Source: CAVXGU01 sp963761615 (GTDB lineage: Bacteria > Acidobacteriota > Vicinamibacteria > Vicinamibacterales > CAVVIG01). Taken from it: a stretch of 64,000 nucleotides of DNA. Of this stretch, positions 53,297 to 64,000 are shown one piece after another. Position numbers and translations under genes: made by a program. The stretch is taken from the NCBI GenBank assembly GCA_963761615.1, contig CAVXGU010000004.1, positions 434,001-498,000 of the forward strand, written 5' to 3'. The notes under the pieces are model-generated. The model was not told the origin of the DNA. It saw only the letters and a program-made list of their open reading frames with translations, and searched no databases. Positions within the stretch are counted from its first letter, which is position 1. The number at the start of each line of letters is the position of its first letter.

Positions 53297-55805
53297 ATGG
53301 CCAACGGGAGAATTCGCAGGAGCTGGATCGCGGGGGTGGCGGCAGTCTATATCGGTCTGATGGCCGCACCTGCGCGCAGTCAGGGATTGGGCGGCGCGGG
53401 GACCGTCCAGGGCACGGTGAAGGATCCGACGGGTGGTGTGATGCAGGCGGTCGACGTGACGATCAGCAACCCGGTCTCGGGTTTCTCGCGGACGACCACG
53501 ACCGATGCGCAGGGGCACTATGTGTTCAGCAACCTGCCCCAGAACCCCTATCGCATCTCCGCCGCGCCGCAAGGCTTTCAACCGGCCACGCGCGACGTCG
53601 ACGTGCGGTCCGGCGTGCCGATCGAGGTCGATTTGACCCTGGCGGTCGGCGTAACCACGTCGGTGAACGTCGTCGGACAAGCCCAGGATTTGATGGAGCG
53701 CGATCCGACGGCGCACACGGATATCGACGCGAGCGCGGTGGAGAAGATGCCGATCGAGGCCTCAGGCGGCCTGAACCAGGTCATCACGCTCGCCTCGCCG
53801 GGCGTCGTCGCGGACTCGAACGGATTCTTTCATCCGGTGGGCGATCACGCGCAGACGCAGTTTTCGATCGACAACCAACCCGTGAACGACCAGCAGAGCC
53901 GGATCTACTCGATCAGATCTCGCAGGACGCCGTCGAGTCGATGGAGGTCATCACAGGCGTGGCGCCGGCGGAATATGGCGACAAGACCAGCCTGGTCGTT
54001 CATATCGTGACCAAGTCGGGGTTGGACGAGGCGAAACCGGCCGGCACGTTGACGGTCGGCTACGGGTCGTTCTCGACCCCGACCCTGGACCTGAACATCG
54101 GGGCCGGTACCCGCACGGTGGGGAACTTCCTCTCGGTCAGCGGGACCCGCACCGACCGCTTCCTGGATCCGCCGGAGTTCGCGGCGTTGCACGACACCGG
54201 CGACAAGCAGTCGGTGTTCGATCGCTTCGACGTTCGGCCGACCGATCGGGGCACGGTGCACCTGAACCTTCAGTACGGTCGCTCGTCGTTCGACGTGCCG
54301 AATACGTACGATACGCGATCGACCAACGGCAGCATCAGAACATTGCGTCGTTCAACGTGGCGCCCGGGTCTCGCGCATCATCGGCGCGCAAACGCTGTTC
54401 ACCGCCAACGCGTACGTGCGGCGGGACCACGTGACATACCTGCCGAGCGGCGATCCCTTCGCTGACCTTCCGGCGACGGTGTCGCAGGACCGGAAGTTGA
54501 CGAACTACGGCGCGAAAGCGGACCTCGCGTACACGACGACTCACCACAACCTGAAGATCGGCGGCGAGGTAAATGCCACGGCGCTCAACGAGCATTTCAC
54601 GTTCGGCATTACCGACCCGACCGACCCGTCCTTTGCCGACGAGAGCGGCAACTTCGATCCGGCGCTCGCGCCCTACGATCTCACGAACGGCGGATAGCTG
54701 TTCGTCTTCGACGGTTCGAAGACGATAAGTCCCGAGGGCCTCTACGCGCAGGACGAGATCAAGGCCGGCGACGTGACGGCGAAGCTGGGCCTGCGGTTCG
54801 ACCACTACGACGGACTGACCACCGATTCCCTGCTTCAGCCGCGCCTCGGTGTGTCGTACGCGGTTCCCCCGCCAACACGATCCTGCGCGCCTCGTGGGGT
54901 CGGACGCTCGAGACCCCCTACAACGAGAATTTGCTGCTGTCTGCCGGCTACGGCTCAGAGCGGGGCGCTCGTCGGGGAGGGGCAGGCGCCGCCGCCCGGG
55001 CATCGCAAGGAAGGGGAAATCGGTATTCAGCAAGCGTTCGGGACGTGGGTGGTCGCCGACTTCGGCTATTTCAATAAGCACACCCAGAACGGCTACGACT
55101 TCAACGTGCTGTTCAATACCCGATTGTGTTTCCCGTTGCCTGGGACCACTCGCGCATTAATGGATTCACGGGACGCGTCGATCTCGTCGAGCACCGCGGC
55201 TTCAGTGCCTTCGTGGTGATGGCGCACACCAATGCCATCTTCTCGCCTCCAGGCGTCGGCGGTGTGCTGCTGGAGCAGCCGGGGGGGGGACTTCCGCATC
55301 GACCACGATCAGAGCATTCAACTCGACGACGAACTTCCGGTACAAGTTCAACAAGGCCCGGGGCGTATGGACCGCACTCACGTGGCGCTACGACTCGGGT
55401 CTCGTCGCCGGAGCCGTCGGCAGCCTGGAGGACGCGCTGAGCTTGACGGCGGACCAGCAGGCCGCCATCGGCTTCTACTGTGGGGGGCAGTCCGCGAGCC
55501 TCGGGAATCCGCTGACAGCGGCCGAGTGCACGACGGGAAACTACGGGGCAACCCGCTTGAACATCCCGGCTGAGGGCACGGAGGACGATGTGACGAACCC
55601 GCCCAGGATTGCGCCCCGCAGCCTCTTCAATCTCGGCGCCGGCGTCGACAACATCTTCGGTGGGGACCGGGCGAAGGTCCGCCTGCACTTCAGCGTGATC
55701 AACCTGACCAACAAGGAGGCGCTCTACAACTTTCTCTCCACGTTCAGTGGCACGCACTTCGTCACGCCCCGCTCCTATCAGGTCGAACTCGGCGTGACGT
55801 TCTGA
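53297..55805 (+). CDS. Second TonB-dependent receptor, Oar type (frameshifts and one in-frame stop)
   Basis: Starts ATG 53297 with a signal peptide (WIAGVAAVYIGLMAAPARSQG), CarboxypepD_reg-like domain (GTVQGTVKDPTGGVMQAVDV), plug (QDAVESMEVITGVAPAEYGDKTS) and ends SYQVELGVTF. It is broken near 53915, 54340, 54870, 55120, 55285 (a run of nine G) and has TAG at 54695-54697 after DLTNGG. Motifs parallel the first receptor throughout (YDLTxGG, TPYNENLLL, EALYNFLSTFSGTHFVTPRS), so the two arose by tandem duplication. Real pseudogene or sequence error cannot be separated here. Confidence 0.65.
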
Positions 55806-55811
55806 TCGCTC

Positions 55812-57731
55812 ATGACATCCCCTGGTCGGGCCGTCGCGAATCGCGAGATGACGGCGGTCCGCGCCAGCACGGTGGCATTGGGCCCCTTGATTCCCGCTGC
55901 TGACGTGGCGCGCATCCTCGTCGTCGTCGGAACGGCGGCCGCCATCGGGAGCGGCGCGTGGCGCGCGTTCGGCCATCCTGGCATCGCCGGCGCGGCCGTG
56001 ACGGTCGCGGCCGGGTATTCGATCTTCAAAGACGCCATCGAGGACCTCCTCAATCGGCGCATGACGATGGAGCTCTCGATGACGATTGCGCTCGTCGCGG
56101 CCCTGGCAATCGGCGAGGTGTTCACCGCGTTGCTGATCACCGGATTCGTGCTCGCGGCTGAAGATCTGGAACACCTCACCGTCTCCCGTGGGCGTCGGGC
56201 GCTCACGGATCTGATGCAGTTCCTACCTCGGCGGGTGTCCGTCCGCCGCGAGGGGCAGCTCGTCGAGATCGGGCTCGACGAGTTGCCGTCGGCGATCCGG
56301 TATTTGTCCGGCCGGGCGGTCGATTCCCGTAGACGGTCTCGTCGTGGACGGCGAGTCGTCAGTGGATCAAGCCACAATCACCGGCGAGTCGGTGCCCGTC
56401 GACGTGCGGCCTGGACGTCGGGTGTTCGCGGGCAGTATGAACCTGTCCGGCGCGATCAGCATCGAATGGGAGCGAATGGGGCGCGATACGACGTTCGGCC
56501 AAATCGTCGAGGCGGTCAACGCGCGGACCGACAACGGGCGCCAATCCAGAAGATTCCGGATCGGCTGGCCGGGTATCTCATGTACAGGGCGATGGCCGCC
56601 GCCGTCGTCACGTTCTTGGTGACCCATGATCTCCGCGCGACGATTGCCGTCATCATCGTCGCTGGCGCCTGCGGTGTAGCCGCGGGGAAACCGCTGGCCA
56701 TGGTCGAGGCGATCGGTCGGGCTGCGCGGTTCGGCTGTGTCATCAAAGGGGGGATTCGTCTCGAGGCACTCTGGTCGATCGACCCGGTGGTGCTCGACAA
56801 GACGGCACCGTCACGTCCGGCGACCTGCGCGTCCAGAGGGTCTCTCCCGCGACGGTGTGTCGATTCGCAAGGTGATCGAGGCGGCCATTATCGCCGAGGC
56901 GCGATCGGAACATCCCGTTGGTAGCGCGATCGCGAAACATGCGAGCGCGCGGGTTCGCCGTTCGGGAGCCGCTCCGATTCATGTCCATACCAGGTCAGGG
57001 CGTGCTGGCGACGTGGGGCGGCGGGGAGATTCGTGTTGGGAACCGCGAGTTCGTCGGTGGCGGCCGACCTCTGGAGGGGGCGGTGGAAGTCCGTTGTGCG
57101 ACGAATGTGTTCGTCGTATGTCACGGGCGCTTTCTGGGCTCGATAGCCCTGGCTGACGTGCCCCGGCCGGAAGCCAAGGCAGCGATCGCCGAGCTCCGGT
57201 CGTTCGGGCATTCGATCGTGCCTGCTGACCGGGGACTCGCAGCTGGTGGCGGAGCGCATCGCGCGAGATCCGCGCGTCGATGAATTCGAGGCAGGGCTGA
57301 TGCCCGACGCTAAGGCGGCTCGAGTGCGTGCGATGTCGCGTACCGAGACACGTCGCCATGGTCGGGGACGGCGTGAATGATGCGCCGGCGCTAGTGGCCG
57401 CCGGGGTCGGCGTGGCGATGGGGTCCGGCACGGACGTGGCCCAGGACAGCGCGGACATCGTCCTCATCGGCAACGACCTGCTGAAGTTCGTGCAGACCGT
57501 GCGGCTCGCGCGGCGCACGCACGCAATCATTCTCCGAATTTCTGGGGCACGCTGCTCGTGGACACCGCGGGCGTCGCCCTGGCCGCCGTCGGGGTGTTGA
57601 CGCCGGTCCTTGCGGCGTTGGTCCACGTTACGTCGGAGATGCTCTTCATCCTGAATTCGGCCCGACTTGTCGAACGGGCTCGGGTGCGCGCCCACGCGGT
57701 GAGTGGAGTGGCCGCGGCCGCCTTGAGCTGA
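55812..57731 (+). CDS. P1B-type heavy-metal-translocating ATPase (several apparent frameshifts)
   Basis: Pieces in order: membrane segments with MTMELSMTIALVAALAIGEVF, actuator DQATITGESVPVDV, membrane motif IIVAGACGVAAGKPLAMVEA, phosphorylation site VVLDKT then GTVTSGDLRVQ one frame away, ARSEHPVGSAIAKHA, GDGVNDAPALVAAGVGVAMGSGTDVA, and a C-terminal helix pair. Lost bases near 56800 and several other sites break the frame. The usual CPC/SPC metal site in helix 4 reads ACGVAAG, so metal choice may differ from CopA/ZntA. Seven bases after the second receptor, so probably co-transcribed. Confidence 0.7.
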
Positions 57732-57762
57732 CGCCCTGCGGTCCACAGACGGGGGAGGGGAC

Positions 57763-58194
57763 GTGATACGTGCGAGGCCCACTCGAGAACGGCCATTCAT
57801 CGACAACCCGTTCCCGACAGAAGCCGCCTGTCTGGCACATCTCGAGCGCGTGCGCTGGGACGGGCGTCCGACGTGTCCGTATTGCTCATCCGACCGCGTC
57901 AGCCGAGCCACGTACGACGGGCGGTATCACTGCAATGCCTGCAACACGTCGTTCAGCGTCACCGTCAACACGCTCTTTCATCGCACCCGCCTGGACCTTC
58001 GACGGTGGTTCGTGGCCATCGCGCTGATCTTGAACGCCGGAGACGACGTCACCGCGGCCCAGTTGGCGCGTGGCGCCGCGGTCTCCTGGAGGACGGCTGA
58101 CCATCTGGGCAGACGGATTCGCCGGGCCATGCGGCGCGCGCCCGACCGGGAACTCCTTCAGCGCATCGTGGACATGGGCGGGTCCGATGGGTGA
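57763..58194 (+). CDS. IS1595/ISXO2-type transposase N-terminal zinc-ribbon protein (short)
   Basis: 143 residues. FPTEAACLAHLERVRW, CPYCSSDRV, YHCNACNTSFSVTVNTLFHRTRLDLRRWF are the zinc-ribbon and adjoining segment of IS1595-family transposases. The DDE catalytic domain is missing; the stop overlaps the start of the sensor kinase gene and no terminal inverted repeats were seen. Either a truncated transposase or a domesticated DNA-binding protein. Confidence 0.65.
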   Translation: MIRARPTRERPFIDNPFPTEAACLAHLERVRWDGRPTCPYCSSDRVSRATYDGRYHCNACNTSFSVTVNTLFHRTRLDLRRWFVAIALILNAGDDVTAAQLARGAAVSWRTADHLGRRIRRAMRRAPDRELLQRIVDMGGSDG

Positions 58195-60136
58195 GCTCCT
58201 GAACCTCGTCGGGTTGAGCACGGGCGTCGTCCTGTACGCCATGCTGCTCGCCATGGTGGTGCGGGCGGGGCGGGCGTCCAGCGTCGCGTCGACCGTCGAT
58301 CCCCTGCTCCTGGCGACCGCGATTCTCGGACTGCTGTGGAACCTGTGTATCCTTCCCGCGCACGAGCTACCGAAAGTCGGGATTGTGCATCCGTTTCCGC
58401 TGGTGGCCGCGATTGGCTTCAGCGCGCTCGGGTTCCTCCCGACGGTCGTCGTGCACTCAGTGCTGCGCGGCCCCAGCGTCTGGACCCCGTTGCGTCGGGC
58501 GATCGTGACGATCGCCTATGCGGCCAGCGTCGCGGCGACCATCCTTCATGGCCGCGCGTGGGCGACCGGAGAGGCGGTGCCATCAGTGGCCGGACTGCGT
58601 CTGCTGACCTGCACCTTCGTGGTGCTGGCGGTCCCGCTGGCACGCGTCACGCGACGCCAGCCCGGAGGGCGGCGCGCCCTCTGGATCGCGGCGCTGGCCA
58701 TGTTCGCGTTCTCGGCCCTCCATCTCAGTGGCTTCCTGCAGGGAGGCGAGCGCTCATGGGCGGTCGAGCTCCTCGGCCACCACGCCTCCGTGCCGCTGGC
58801 GTTCGCCATCCTGTATCAGGATTACCCATTTGCCTTGGCCGATTTGTTCCTCAAGCGGGCCCTCTCCTTACTGGCGGTGGTCGGTCTTTCGTGTGGAACG
58901 ATCGCGATCTTTGGCGCGCGATCATCGGCGTTCGCGACCTTCACGCGCGCCGACCCGTTGCAGGTCGGCGCTCTCGTCTGCCTGTCGGTCGCTGCGGCAC
59001 TCCTTTATCCGGCCATCAGGCGCACCGCGGTGTGGTTCGTCGATGCCGTGGTGCTCGAGCGACCCGACTATGGCGTCCTGCGGACCACGATCTCCAGACG
59101 CGCGCAGACGCACGACGATGTACCGTCCTTGCTCGGCGATGTCTGTGCCCAGCTCGGGCCGGCGCTGAGCGCCCGATCCGTCAGGTGGCGGGAATGCGAA
59201 CTGGGTGAGCCTGTACGACCTCTCGGGGTCGGCGGTCCTGACAGGCGATGGCACCGCGGCCCTGTCCGGCCAGCGGCCCGGCGCCGTCGCGCTGGTTCTC
59301 GTGCCAACCAGCGAACGTCCCCGCTACGCCCTGTCGGTCGCCGAGCTTACTGGTGGAGGGCTGCTGCTGTCGGACTACCTCGCGGCGCTCGACGCCATCG
59401 CGGTCATGGGTGGCCTGCTGGATCAACGCGATCCCGATGACCAGTGAACGCCACGAGCGGGAGGTTCCGGAGCAGGAGAGTGCCAAGCTGGCGAGCGAGG
59501 CCGAGTTGCGGCGGCGCTGCGGGCGCAGCTCAACCCGCATTTCTGTTCAATGCGCTGACCACGCATCCAGGGACTGATCTGAATCAGTGGGTACCGCCGA
59601 GGGCGGGCGCCCGCAGACGCTCATGCGCCTCACGACGCCGCTACGCGCTGCGTCTGGCCATCTGGAAGGCGAGTTCACCACCCTTGGACATCAGCTCGAG
59701 ATCGTCGAGTCCTACCTGGAGATCGTATGCGCTCGTTCGACGAGCGCCTGCGCGTGCGCATCGACTTCTCTCCGTTGCCGCGCACGAACCGCGGGCCTCC
59801 GCTCGTCCTGCAGCCACTCCAAAAAAAGGCCGCCCAGCAACTGCATCGCGCCCAGCGTGCGGGGGGAGAAGTGTCGCTCAGCGCACGTCGGGAATTGTCG
59901 AACCCGGGCGCGCCACGCTTGCTCCTGGTCGTGCACGACACCGGCAGCCGGTGCGGCGCGGGACGTGCTGGCTGGTGGCCGCATGTCGGGCGTCGAGTCG
60001 TGGATACGTCGAGCGCCGACTGGCCTGTCAGGACGGCGAGGAGAAGGCGACACTGACGTTCGACACGTCGCGCGGGCACGAGCACCGTTCGAGGCGGCGA
60101 TTCCAGCCACTGCGGCCGCCGTCCGGCACAACCTGA
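58187..60136 (+). CDS. LytS-type sensor histidine kinase (several apparent frameshifts)
   Basis: N-terminal half of eight or so hydrophobic segments (MGELLNLVGLSTGVVLYAML through LQVGALVCLSVAAALLYPAI). A GAF-like middle lies in another frame (SLYDLSGSAVLTGDGTAAL). Pieces of the His_kinase core are visible: AELRRRC then AQLNPHF-like, FNALTT, LEIVESYLEIV, PLVLQPL, VVHDTG. The region 59520-60000 needs many corrections, including a run of seven A near 59820. Paired with the LytTR regulator 14 bases downstream. Confidence 0.65.
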
Positions 60137-60149
60137 GTCAGGTGGCCGA

Positions 60150-60949
60150 ATGGGTCAGCAGCTGGCGGAGTCTTCGGTCCTCGTCGCCGACCATGAACGC
60201 CCGGCCCGGTCGTTTCTGATCGCCCTGCTCCGAATTCCTTCGACGATGTGGCGGTGGTAGCCTGAGGCCGCAACGGGCCGGGGCGGCGGTCGCCGCCATC
60301 GGCGAAGAGAAGCCGGACCCTGCGCTTCTCGACTGGCAGATGCCCGAGCTCGATGGCCTCGGCGTCGTCCGTCTGCTCAAGCGGCAGGAGACCCCGCTGG
60401 TCGCCTTCGTGACGGCGTACGAAGAGTACCACCCGTTCGAGCCTTCGAGATGAATGCCGTCGACTATCTCCTGAAGCCCGTGGAAAAGGCGCAGCTACGG
60501 GAGACGCTCAATCGCGCCAAGAACCTGATCGAGCACACCGAAATCGTGGCCGATGTGTCGGGTGTGGACGCGGCGCTGAGCGCTTACGAGGCGGCGGCCG
60601 GCCTTCCGTATCTCGAGCGCGTTTTCCGTGCGCCGTCGCGAGGAGGTCGTAGATCGTCCCCGTCGCCCAGATGGCGTGGGATTCCGTCGCCGATGGCGCG
60701 ATGCTGGGAATCACGACGGTCCGGGGCGAGCGGCACACGAATCTGGTCCCGCCTCAAAGACCTCGAGCGGCGCCTGGACCCGGCGCGGTTCATCCAGCTG
60801 GCCGGGGCACGCTGGCCAACGTCGACCTGATTACCAAGGTGAATGCGATGCCCGGCGGGACGCACGTCGTGGTGCTCGGCAACGGCCAACAGCTGCAGGT
60901 GAGTCGGCTGCAGTCGCGGGTTCTGCGCGAGCGGTTCCTGAAGTTCTGA
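60150..60949 (+). CDS. LytR/AlgR-type response regulator (frameshifted)
   Basis: Receiver domain: SVLVADHERPARSFLIALL (the second acidic residue reads His), LLDWQMPELDGLGVVRLL-like with the phosphorylated Asp, VAFVTAYEEY and AVDYLLKPVEKAQLRETL. The C-terminal LytTR DNA-binding domain ends IWSRLKDLERRLDPARFIQL, LANVDLITKV, VSRLQSRVLRERFLKF. At least three indels (near 60240, 60440, 60650). Partner of the kinase upstream. Confidence 0.7.
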
Positions 60950-60988
60950 GCGTCGCCGGCTTCCAGCAGATAGAGACGGGTCACCCCG

Positions 60989-62703
60989 ATGATGAAGCTG
61001 AAAAAAGTTCGCGCCGTCGGGGCGGCCGCCATCGTCGGGGTGGGGGCCGTGACGCTGGTCTGTTTGACGCTCCCGCCCAAGGCCGCGATGCTCCCGGCCC
61101 CCGCCTGGACGTTCACGGCCATCCCCGGCGCGTATCACATTCACACCGTGCACTCGGATGGCAGCGGCACAATCGAGGACGTCGCGGCGGCGGCCGCGCG
61201 CGACGGGCTGCGCTTCGTCATCATCACCAATCATGGCACCGGCGCCGGCGTTTTGTGCCCCCAGGCGTACACGCCGGTGTACTGCATCGACGCCGTGGAA
61301 ATCAGCCGGCCGGCGGCCACTACGTGGCCCTGGGCCTCACGCCACCGCCCTACCCCCTCGGCGGCGGGCGCGGGACGTCGTGACCGATGTTGCCCGCCTG
61401 GGCGGATTCGGCATCGTGGCCCATCCGTATCGACCAAGCCCGCGCTGCGCTGGACGGCCTGGGATCTCCCGTTCAACGGCGTCGAATGGATGAATGCCGA
61501 CAGCGAGCGACGGCATCGGACGCCTTGGGAACTCGCCGTCGCCTTGACGCACTATCCGTTTCGGCCGGCCGAGACCCTCGTGTTCTTGTCACGCGACCGG
61601 TCGAGAACCTGACGCGGTGGGATACCCTCACAATGGCGGGGCGACGGATTGCCGGACTGGCTGGCGCGGACGCGCACGCACGGGTCGGACTGAGCACCGC
61701 CGATCCGCAGACCGGAGTGACCCTTGCGCGCTTCCCGACGTACCAGGCATGCTTCGGGGCAGTCTCCGTCCACGCGGAGGTGGCGGGGCCGATGACCGGC
61801 GATGCCAGGCGGAGCACCGCGAGACCGTGCTCAACGCCATCGAGGCCGGTCACGGCTAGGCGTCAATCGATGGGCTGGCGCGGCCCGCCGCGTTGGCCCC
61901 GATTACCGCCCGGAGCGGCGGCCACGAGGCGGCCGAGGGAGACGACCTGATCCTGGACGGCCCGGTGCCGCCCTTCGGGCTCGCGTCAACGATTCGCACG
62001 CGACCATCGTGCTCTTCCGCGACGGCGTTCCAATGCGCACGCGACGCCGGTGAGGCGAAGTCGCGTGGCGGCTGACGGCCGCGGTCTTTCGTGTCGAGGT
62101 CCACCGGCAGGGTTCCGGCGCGCGGTCACTGCCGTCGATCGTGAGCAATCCCATCTACGTCCTGACGCGTCCCCCAGAGAGACTCCTCCCCCCGTTCCGC
62201 CGCTCGCGGCCGTCACAGCATCCGAAACGCTGCCGGCGGGGGCCCAGGACGGCTGGCGGACCGAGCAGGCACGTGGCTCGACCATCACAATTGCGCCGGA
62301 CTCCGAATCGGCACCCGGCCCGCCCGGGCGTCCAGATTCGCTTCAGGCTGGGCGAGGAGTGCTCGCGGACGGCCGGTACGTGGCTGGGGTGCACTCGGCG
62401 CCGTCGGACATCGCGAGCTTCAGCCGCCTGGCGTTTCAGGCCCGGGCAAATCGTTCCCTTCGGATGTCGGTGCAGGTCCGTGACGCAGCGGGTTGGCGAT
62501 GGCTCCAATCCGTGTAGGTCTCGATCCCGACGTCCGGACGGTCGTGGCCCCCTTTGCAGACCTTCGTCCTATCGATGGCGCCTGGCCCCCGCATCCGGAT
62601 CTGAGCGCGGTGCAGGACCTGATGTTCGTCGTGGACCTGACGAATGCCCTCCCCGGGATCGGCTGGACGATTAGGCGTGGAGGATCTGCGTCTCGAGCGC
62701 TGA
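60989..62703 (+). CDS. Secreted PHP-domain metal-dependent phosphoesterase-like protein (frameshifted)
   Basis: N-terminal signal/anchor (VRAVGAAAIVGVGAVTLVCL), then GAYHIHTVHSDGSGTIEDVAAAA with the HxH of PHP domains, FVIITNHGTG, FGIVAHPY, GVEWMNADSE and AGADAHARVGL. The C-terminal part is beta-rich (SNPIYV, DLMFVVDLTNALPGIGW, VEDLRLER). At least four indels. PHP proteins hydrolyse phosphoesters with bound metals; substrate unknown. Likely in the same transcript as the two-component system. Confidence 0.62.
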
Positions 62704-62712
62704 CGCCCCGGC

Positions 62713-64000
62713 TCACTGCGTCGCGCTCGCCGGAATCGCGCCCTCGACCGCCGACAGTTCCAGCGCGTTGAACAGGAGGGGAAACGTCACGTGCGTCTGG
62801 CCGCGGTGCTGCGGGTCGCAGCCCGAAGAGGAATCAGGCGGCCCGGGTTCATCTCAATGGCCACGACGGCGGCGCGTCCCGGCGCTGCAATCCGCGCCCG
62901 TCGCCCAAGCCGATGCGAGGACGCCCGTGCTCGGATAGCGGGCGACGACCGTCGTGTGCCACGGCGTGAAGCCGTCGACGACCGTGAAGAAGGGGCCGTT
63001 GAGGTCGAAGCCATAGGTGTCGGCCGGCATCCCGTAGCCGAGTGGATGGCGCATGTCGACCTGAATGTGCAGGATCGTGCCTGGCGCATTGTGCTCGTCG
63101 AATGACAGGGTCGTCTTCACGTCGCGCACGGGGACCGGAAGGCGGCCGATCATGAGGTCGCAGGCCGAGCCCATCAGGATGAGCGAGCCGCCCTGCGCGA
63201 CGAACAACTGCAGCTGTGCCAGGCCCAGTCTGACCGATGCCGCCTGGGTCCTGCGGCCGAATCCCGCTCGACCCGAACCCCGCGGGGATCTCCTGCGGAT
63301 GCCTGGTCGGCGAAGACGACCGCGTCGAAGCGATTGCGCAGACGGCCGTCCCGAATGTCCGCGTTGTGGACAATCGTGAGGTGGAAGTGGTCCTGCTCCA
63401 GCAGCCACCGCGTCCAGCCGGCGTCGATGCCGTCGCCGGTCCACGGTTGGTACAAGGCGACCCGCGGCGCACGACGCGGCATGGCCGTCTCCGGATTCGG
63501 GACGGACGGGCGCGCCTCGGCGGTTACGTGCAGACCCAGGTCGCGCGCGACGCTGTATGGCGAGATGGGTTCGCGCCGCTCCGGTCACCAGCGCGCGCGC
63601 CCCGGTGGGCGTCGTGTCCAGCACCACGCGCGCGCCCTCGTCGAGCAAGCGGTTCCACCGGCAATCGCCGAATCCGCGCCGCCGTAGCTGAACGCGTAGT
63701 GTGTGCCGGTGCCTCGCACGTCACCGGCCACAGTTGGGGCCACGGTGAGCCGTGTGAGCGGCAACGACGGAGGCAACGGCTCCGCGACGAATTCAGTGCG
63801 CACGCCGAGTTGGTCTGTCCCCAGCGTCCAGGCGGTCACGTGGGTCCGACGGGTCCGCCGACGCCGTCTGGCCGTGGGGCGCGTCGGGATACGTCTGGAC
63901 CTCCAGCAGGTCCTTCGCGGACCGCGCGAAGACCTGTGTCATCGGGATGACGAACGTGCCCGCCTGGTAGCGGACGCTGTCGGCCGTGAACGGCTTGTCG
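62713..64000 (-). CDS. Zinc carboxypeptidase-like (M14 family) protein, C-terminal part; runs off the right edge (frameshifted)
   Basis: Minus-strand pieces match the non-catalytic C-terminal region of Acidobacteria-type M14 peptidases: VRYQAGTFVIPMTQVFARSA, WTLGTDQLGVRTEFV, RVALYQPWTGDGIDAGWTRW, LLEQDHFHLTIVHNADIRDG, GGSLILMGSACDLMIG, GMPADTYGFDLNGPFFTVV, THVTFPLLFNALELSAVEGA. The catalytic HxxE part lies beyond 64000. At least four indels. Convergent with the PHP gene. Confidence 0.65.

Noticed and set aside
57763..58194. A complete insertion sequence around the zinc-ribbon protein
   Set aside because: The DDE domain is absent and I could not find terminal inverted repeats or target duplications.

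Overview
The window is GC-rich bacterial chromosome. An Acidobacteriota host, probably Vicinamibacteria-like, is suggested by the tig-clpP-clpX-lon-engB-rho order, tandem Oar-type TonB receptors with carboxypeptidase-regulatory-like N-termini, a zinc M14 peptidase, a secreted PHP-domain protein and short spacer repeats next to a tRNA. This is inference from gene content, not from a marker gene.

Layout. 1-6.5 kb, minus strand: the protein quality-control operon tig, clpP, clpX, lon, then engB and the start of rho. 6.6-15.4 kb: tRNA-Leu(UAG), a Dam-type methylase, an ECF sigma/anti-sigma pair, and housekeeping or hypothetical genes including a GH15 glucoamylase and an SDR. 15.4-25.0 kb (cluster A): a proline-rich precursor-like peptide with an extensin-like SPPPP/PT tail, two prolyl-4-hydroxylase-like 2OG-Fe(II) oxygenases, and a set of glycosyltransferases resembling the eukaryotic enzymes that glycosylate hydroxyproline, serine or threonine (HPAT/SERGT-like, GT60/Skp1-GlcNAcT-like, GT31-like, O-fucosyltransferase-like). 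One glycosyltransferase is fused to a PqqD-type peptide-binding domain, one to an HprK-like kinase and one to a nucleotidyltransferase. Together they look like a ribosomal peptide system that makes a hydroxyproline-rich glycopeptide. This is the strongest novel candidate in the window.

25.1-27.9 kb and 47.6-50.3 kb hold two nearly identical 2.7-kb copies of a manganese module (NRAMP transporter, UspA, MntR/DtxR regulator), each with a DtxR-type operator. A tRNA-Lys 3'-half repeat lies before each copy, so 25-46.5 kb may be an island. Within it are a decayed purF-like gene, a hemerythrin/NsrR-like pair, a B12 radical SAM gene with a 54-residue ORF and a MOSC gene, and cluster B (34.6-46.4 kb). 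Cluster B contains a nucleotidyltransferase-HprK fusion, cupin, two glycosyltransferases, APH-like kinase, HemW-like radical SAM, carrier protein, acyltransferase-like protein, stand-alone adenylation enzyme, Rieske oxygenase and hydrolase. A MazEF pair follows the second tRNA repeat.

50.3-64 kb: two TonB receptors, a P1B-type ATPase, an IS1595-type zinc-ribbon protein, a LytS/LytR two-component system, a PHP-domain protein and an M14 peptidase. Nearly all are broken by several indels. Indels also hit lon, clpX and tig, which are unlikely to be pseudogenes together, so much of the breakage at both ends is probably consensus error. Reading frames there were rebuilt by joining frames by eye.
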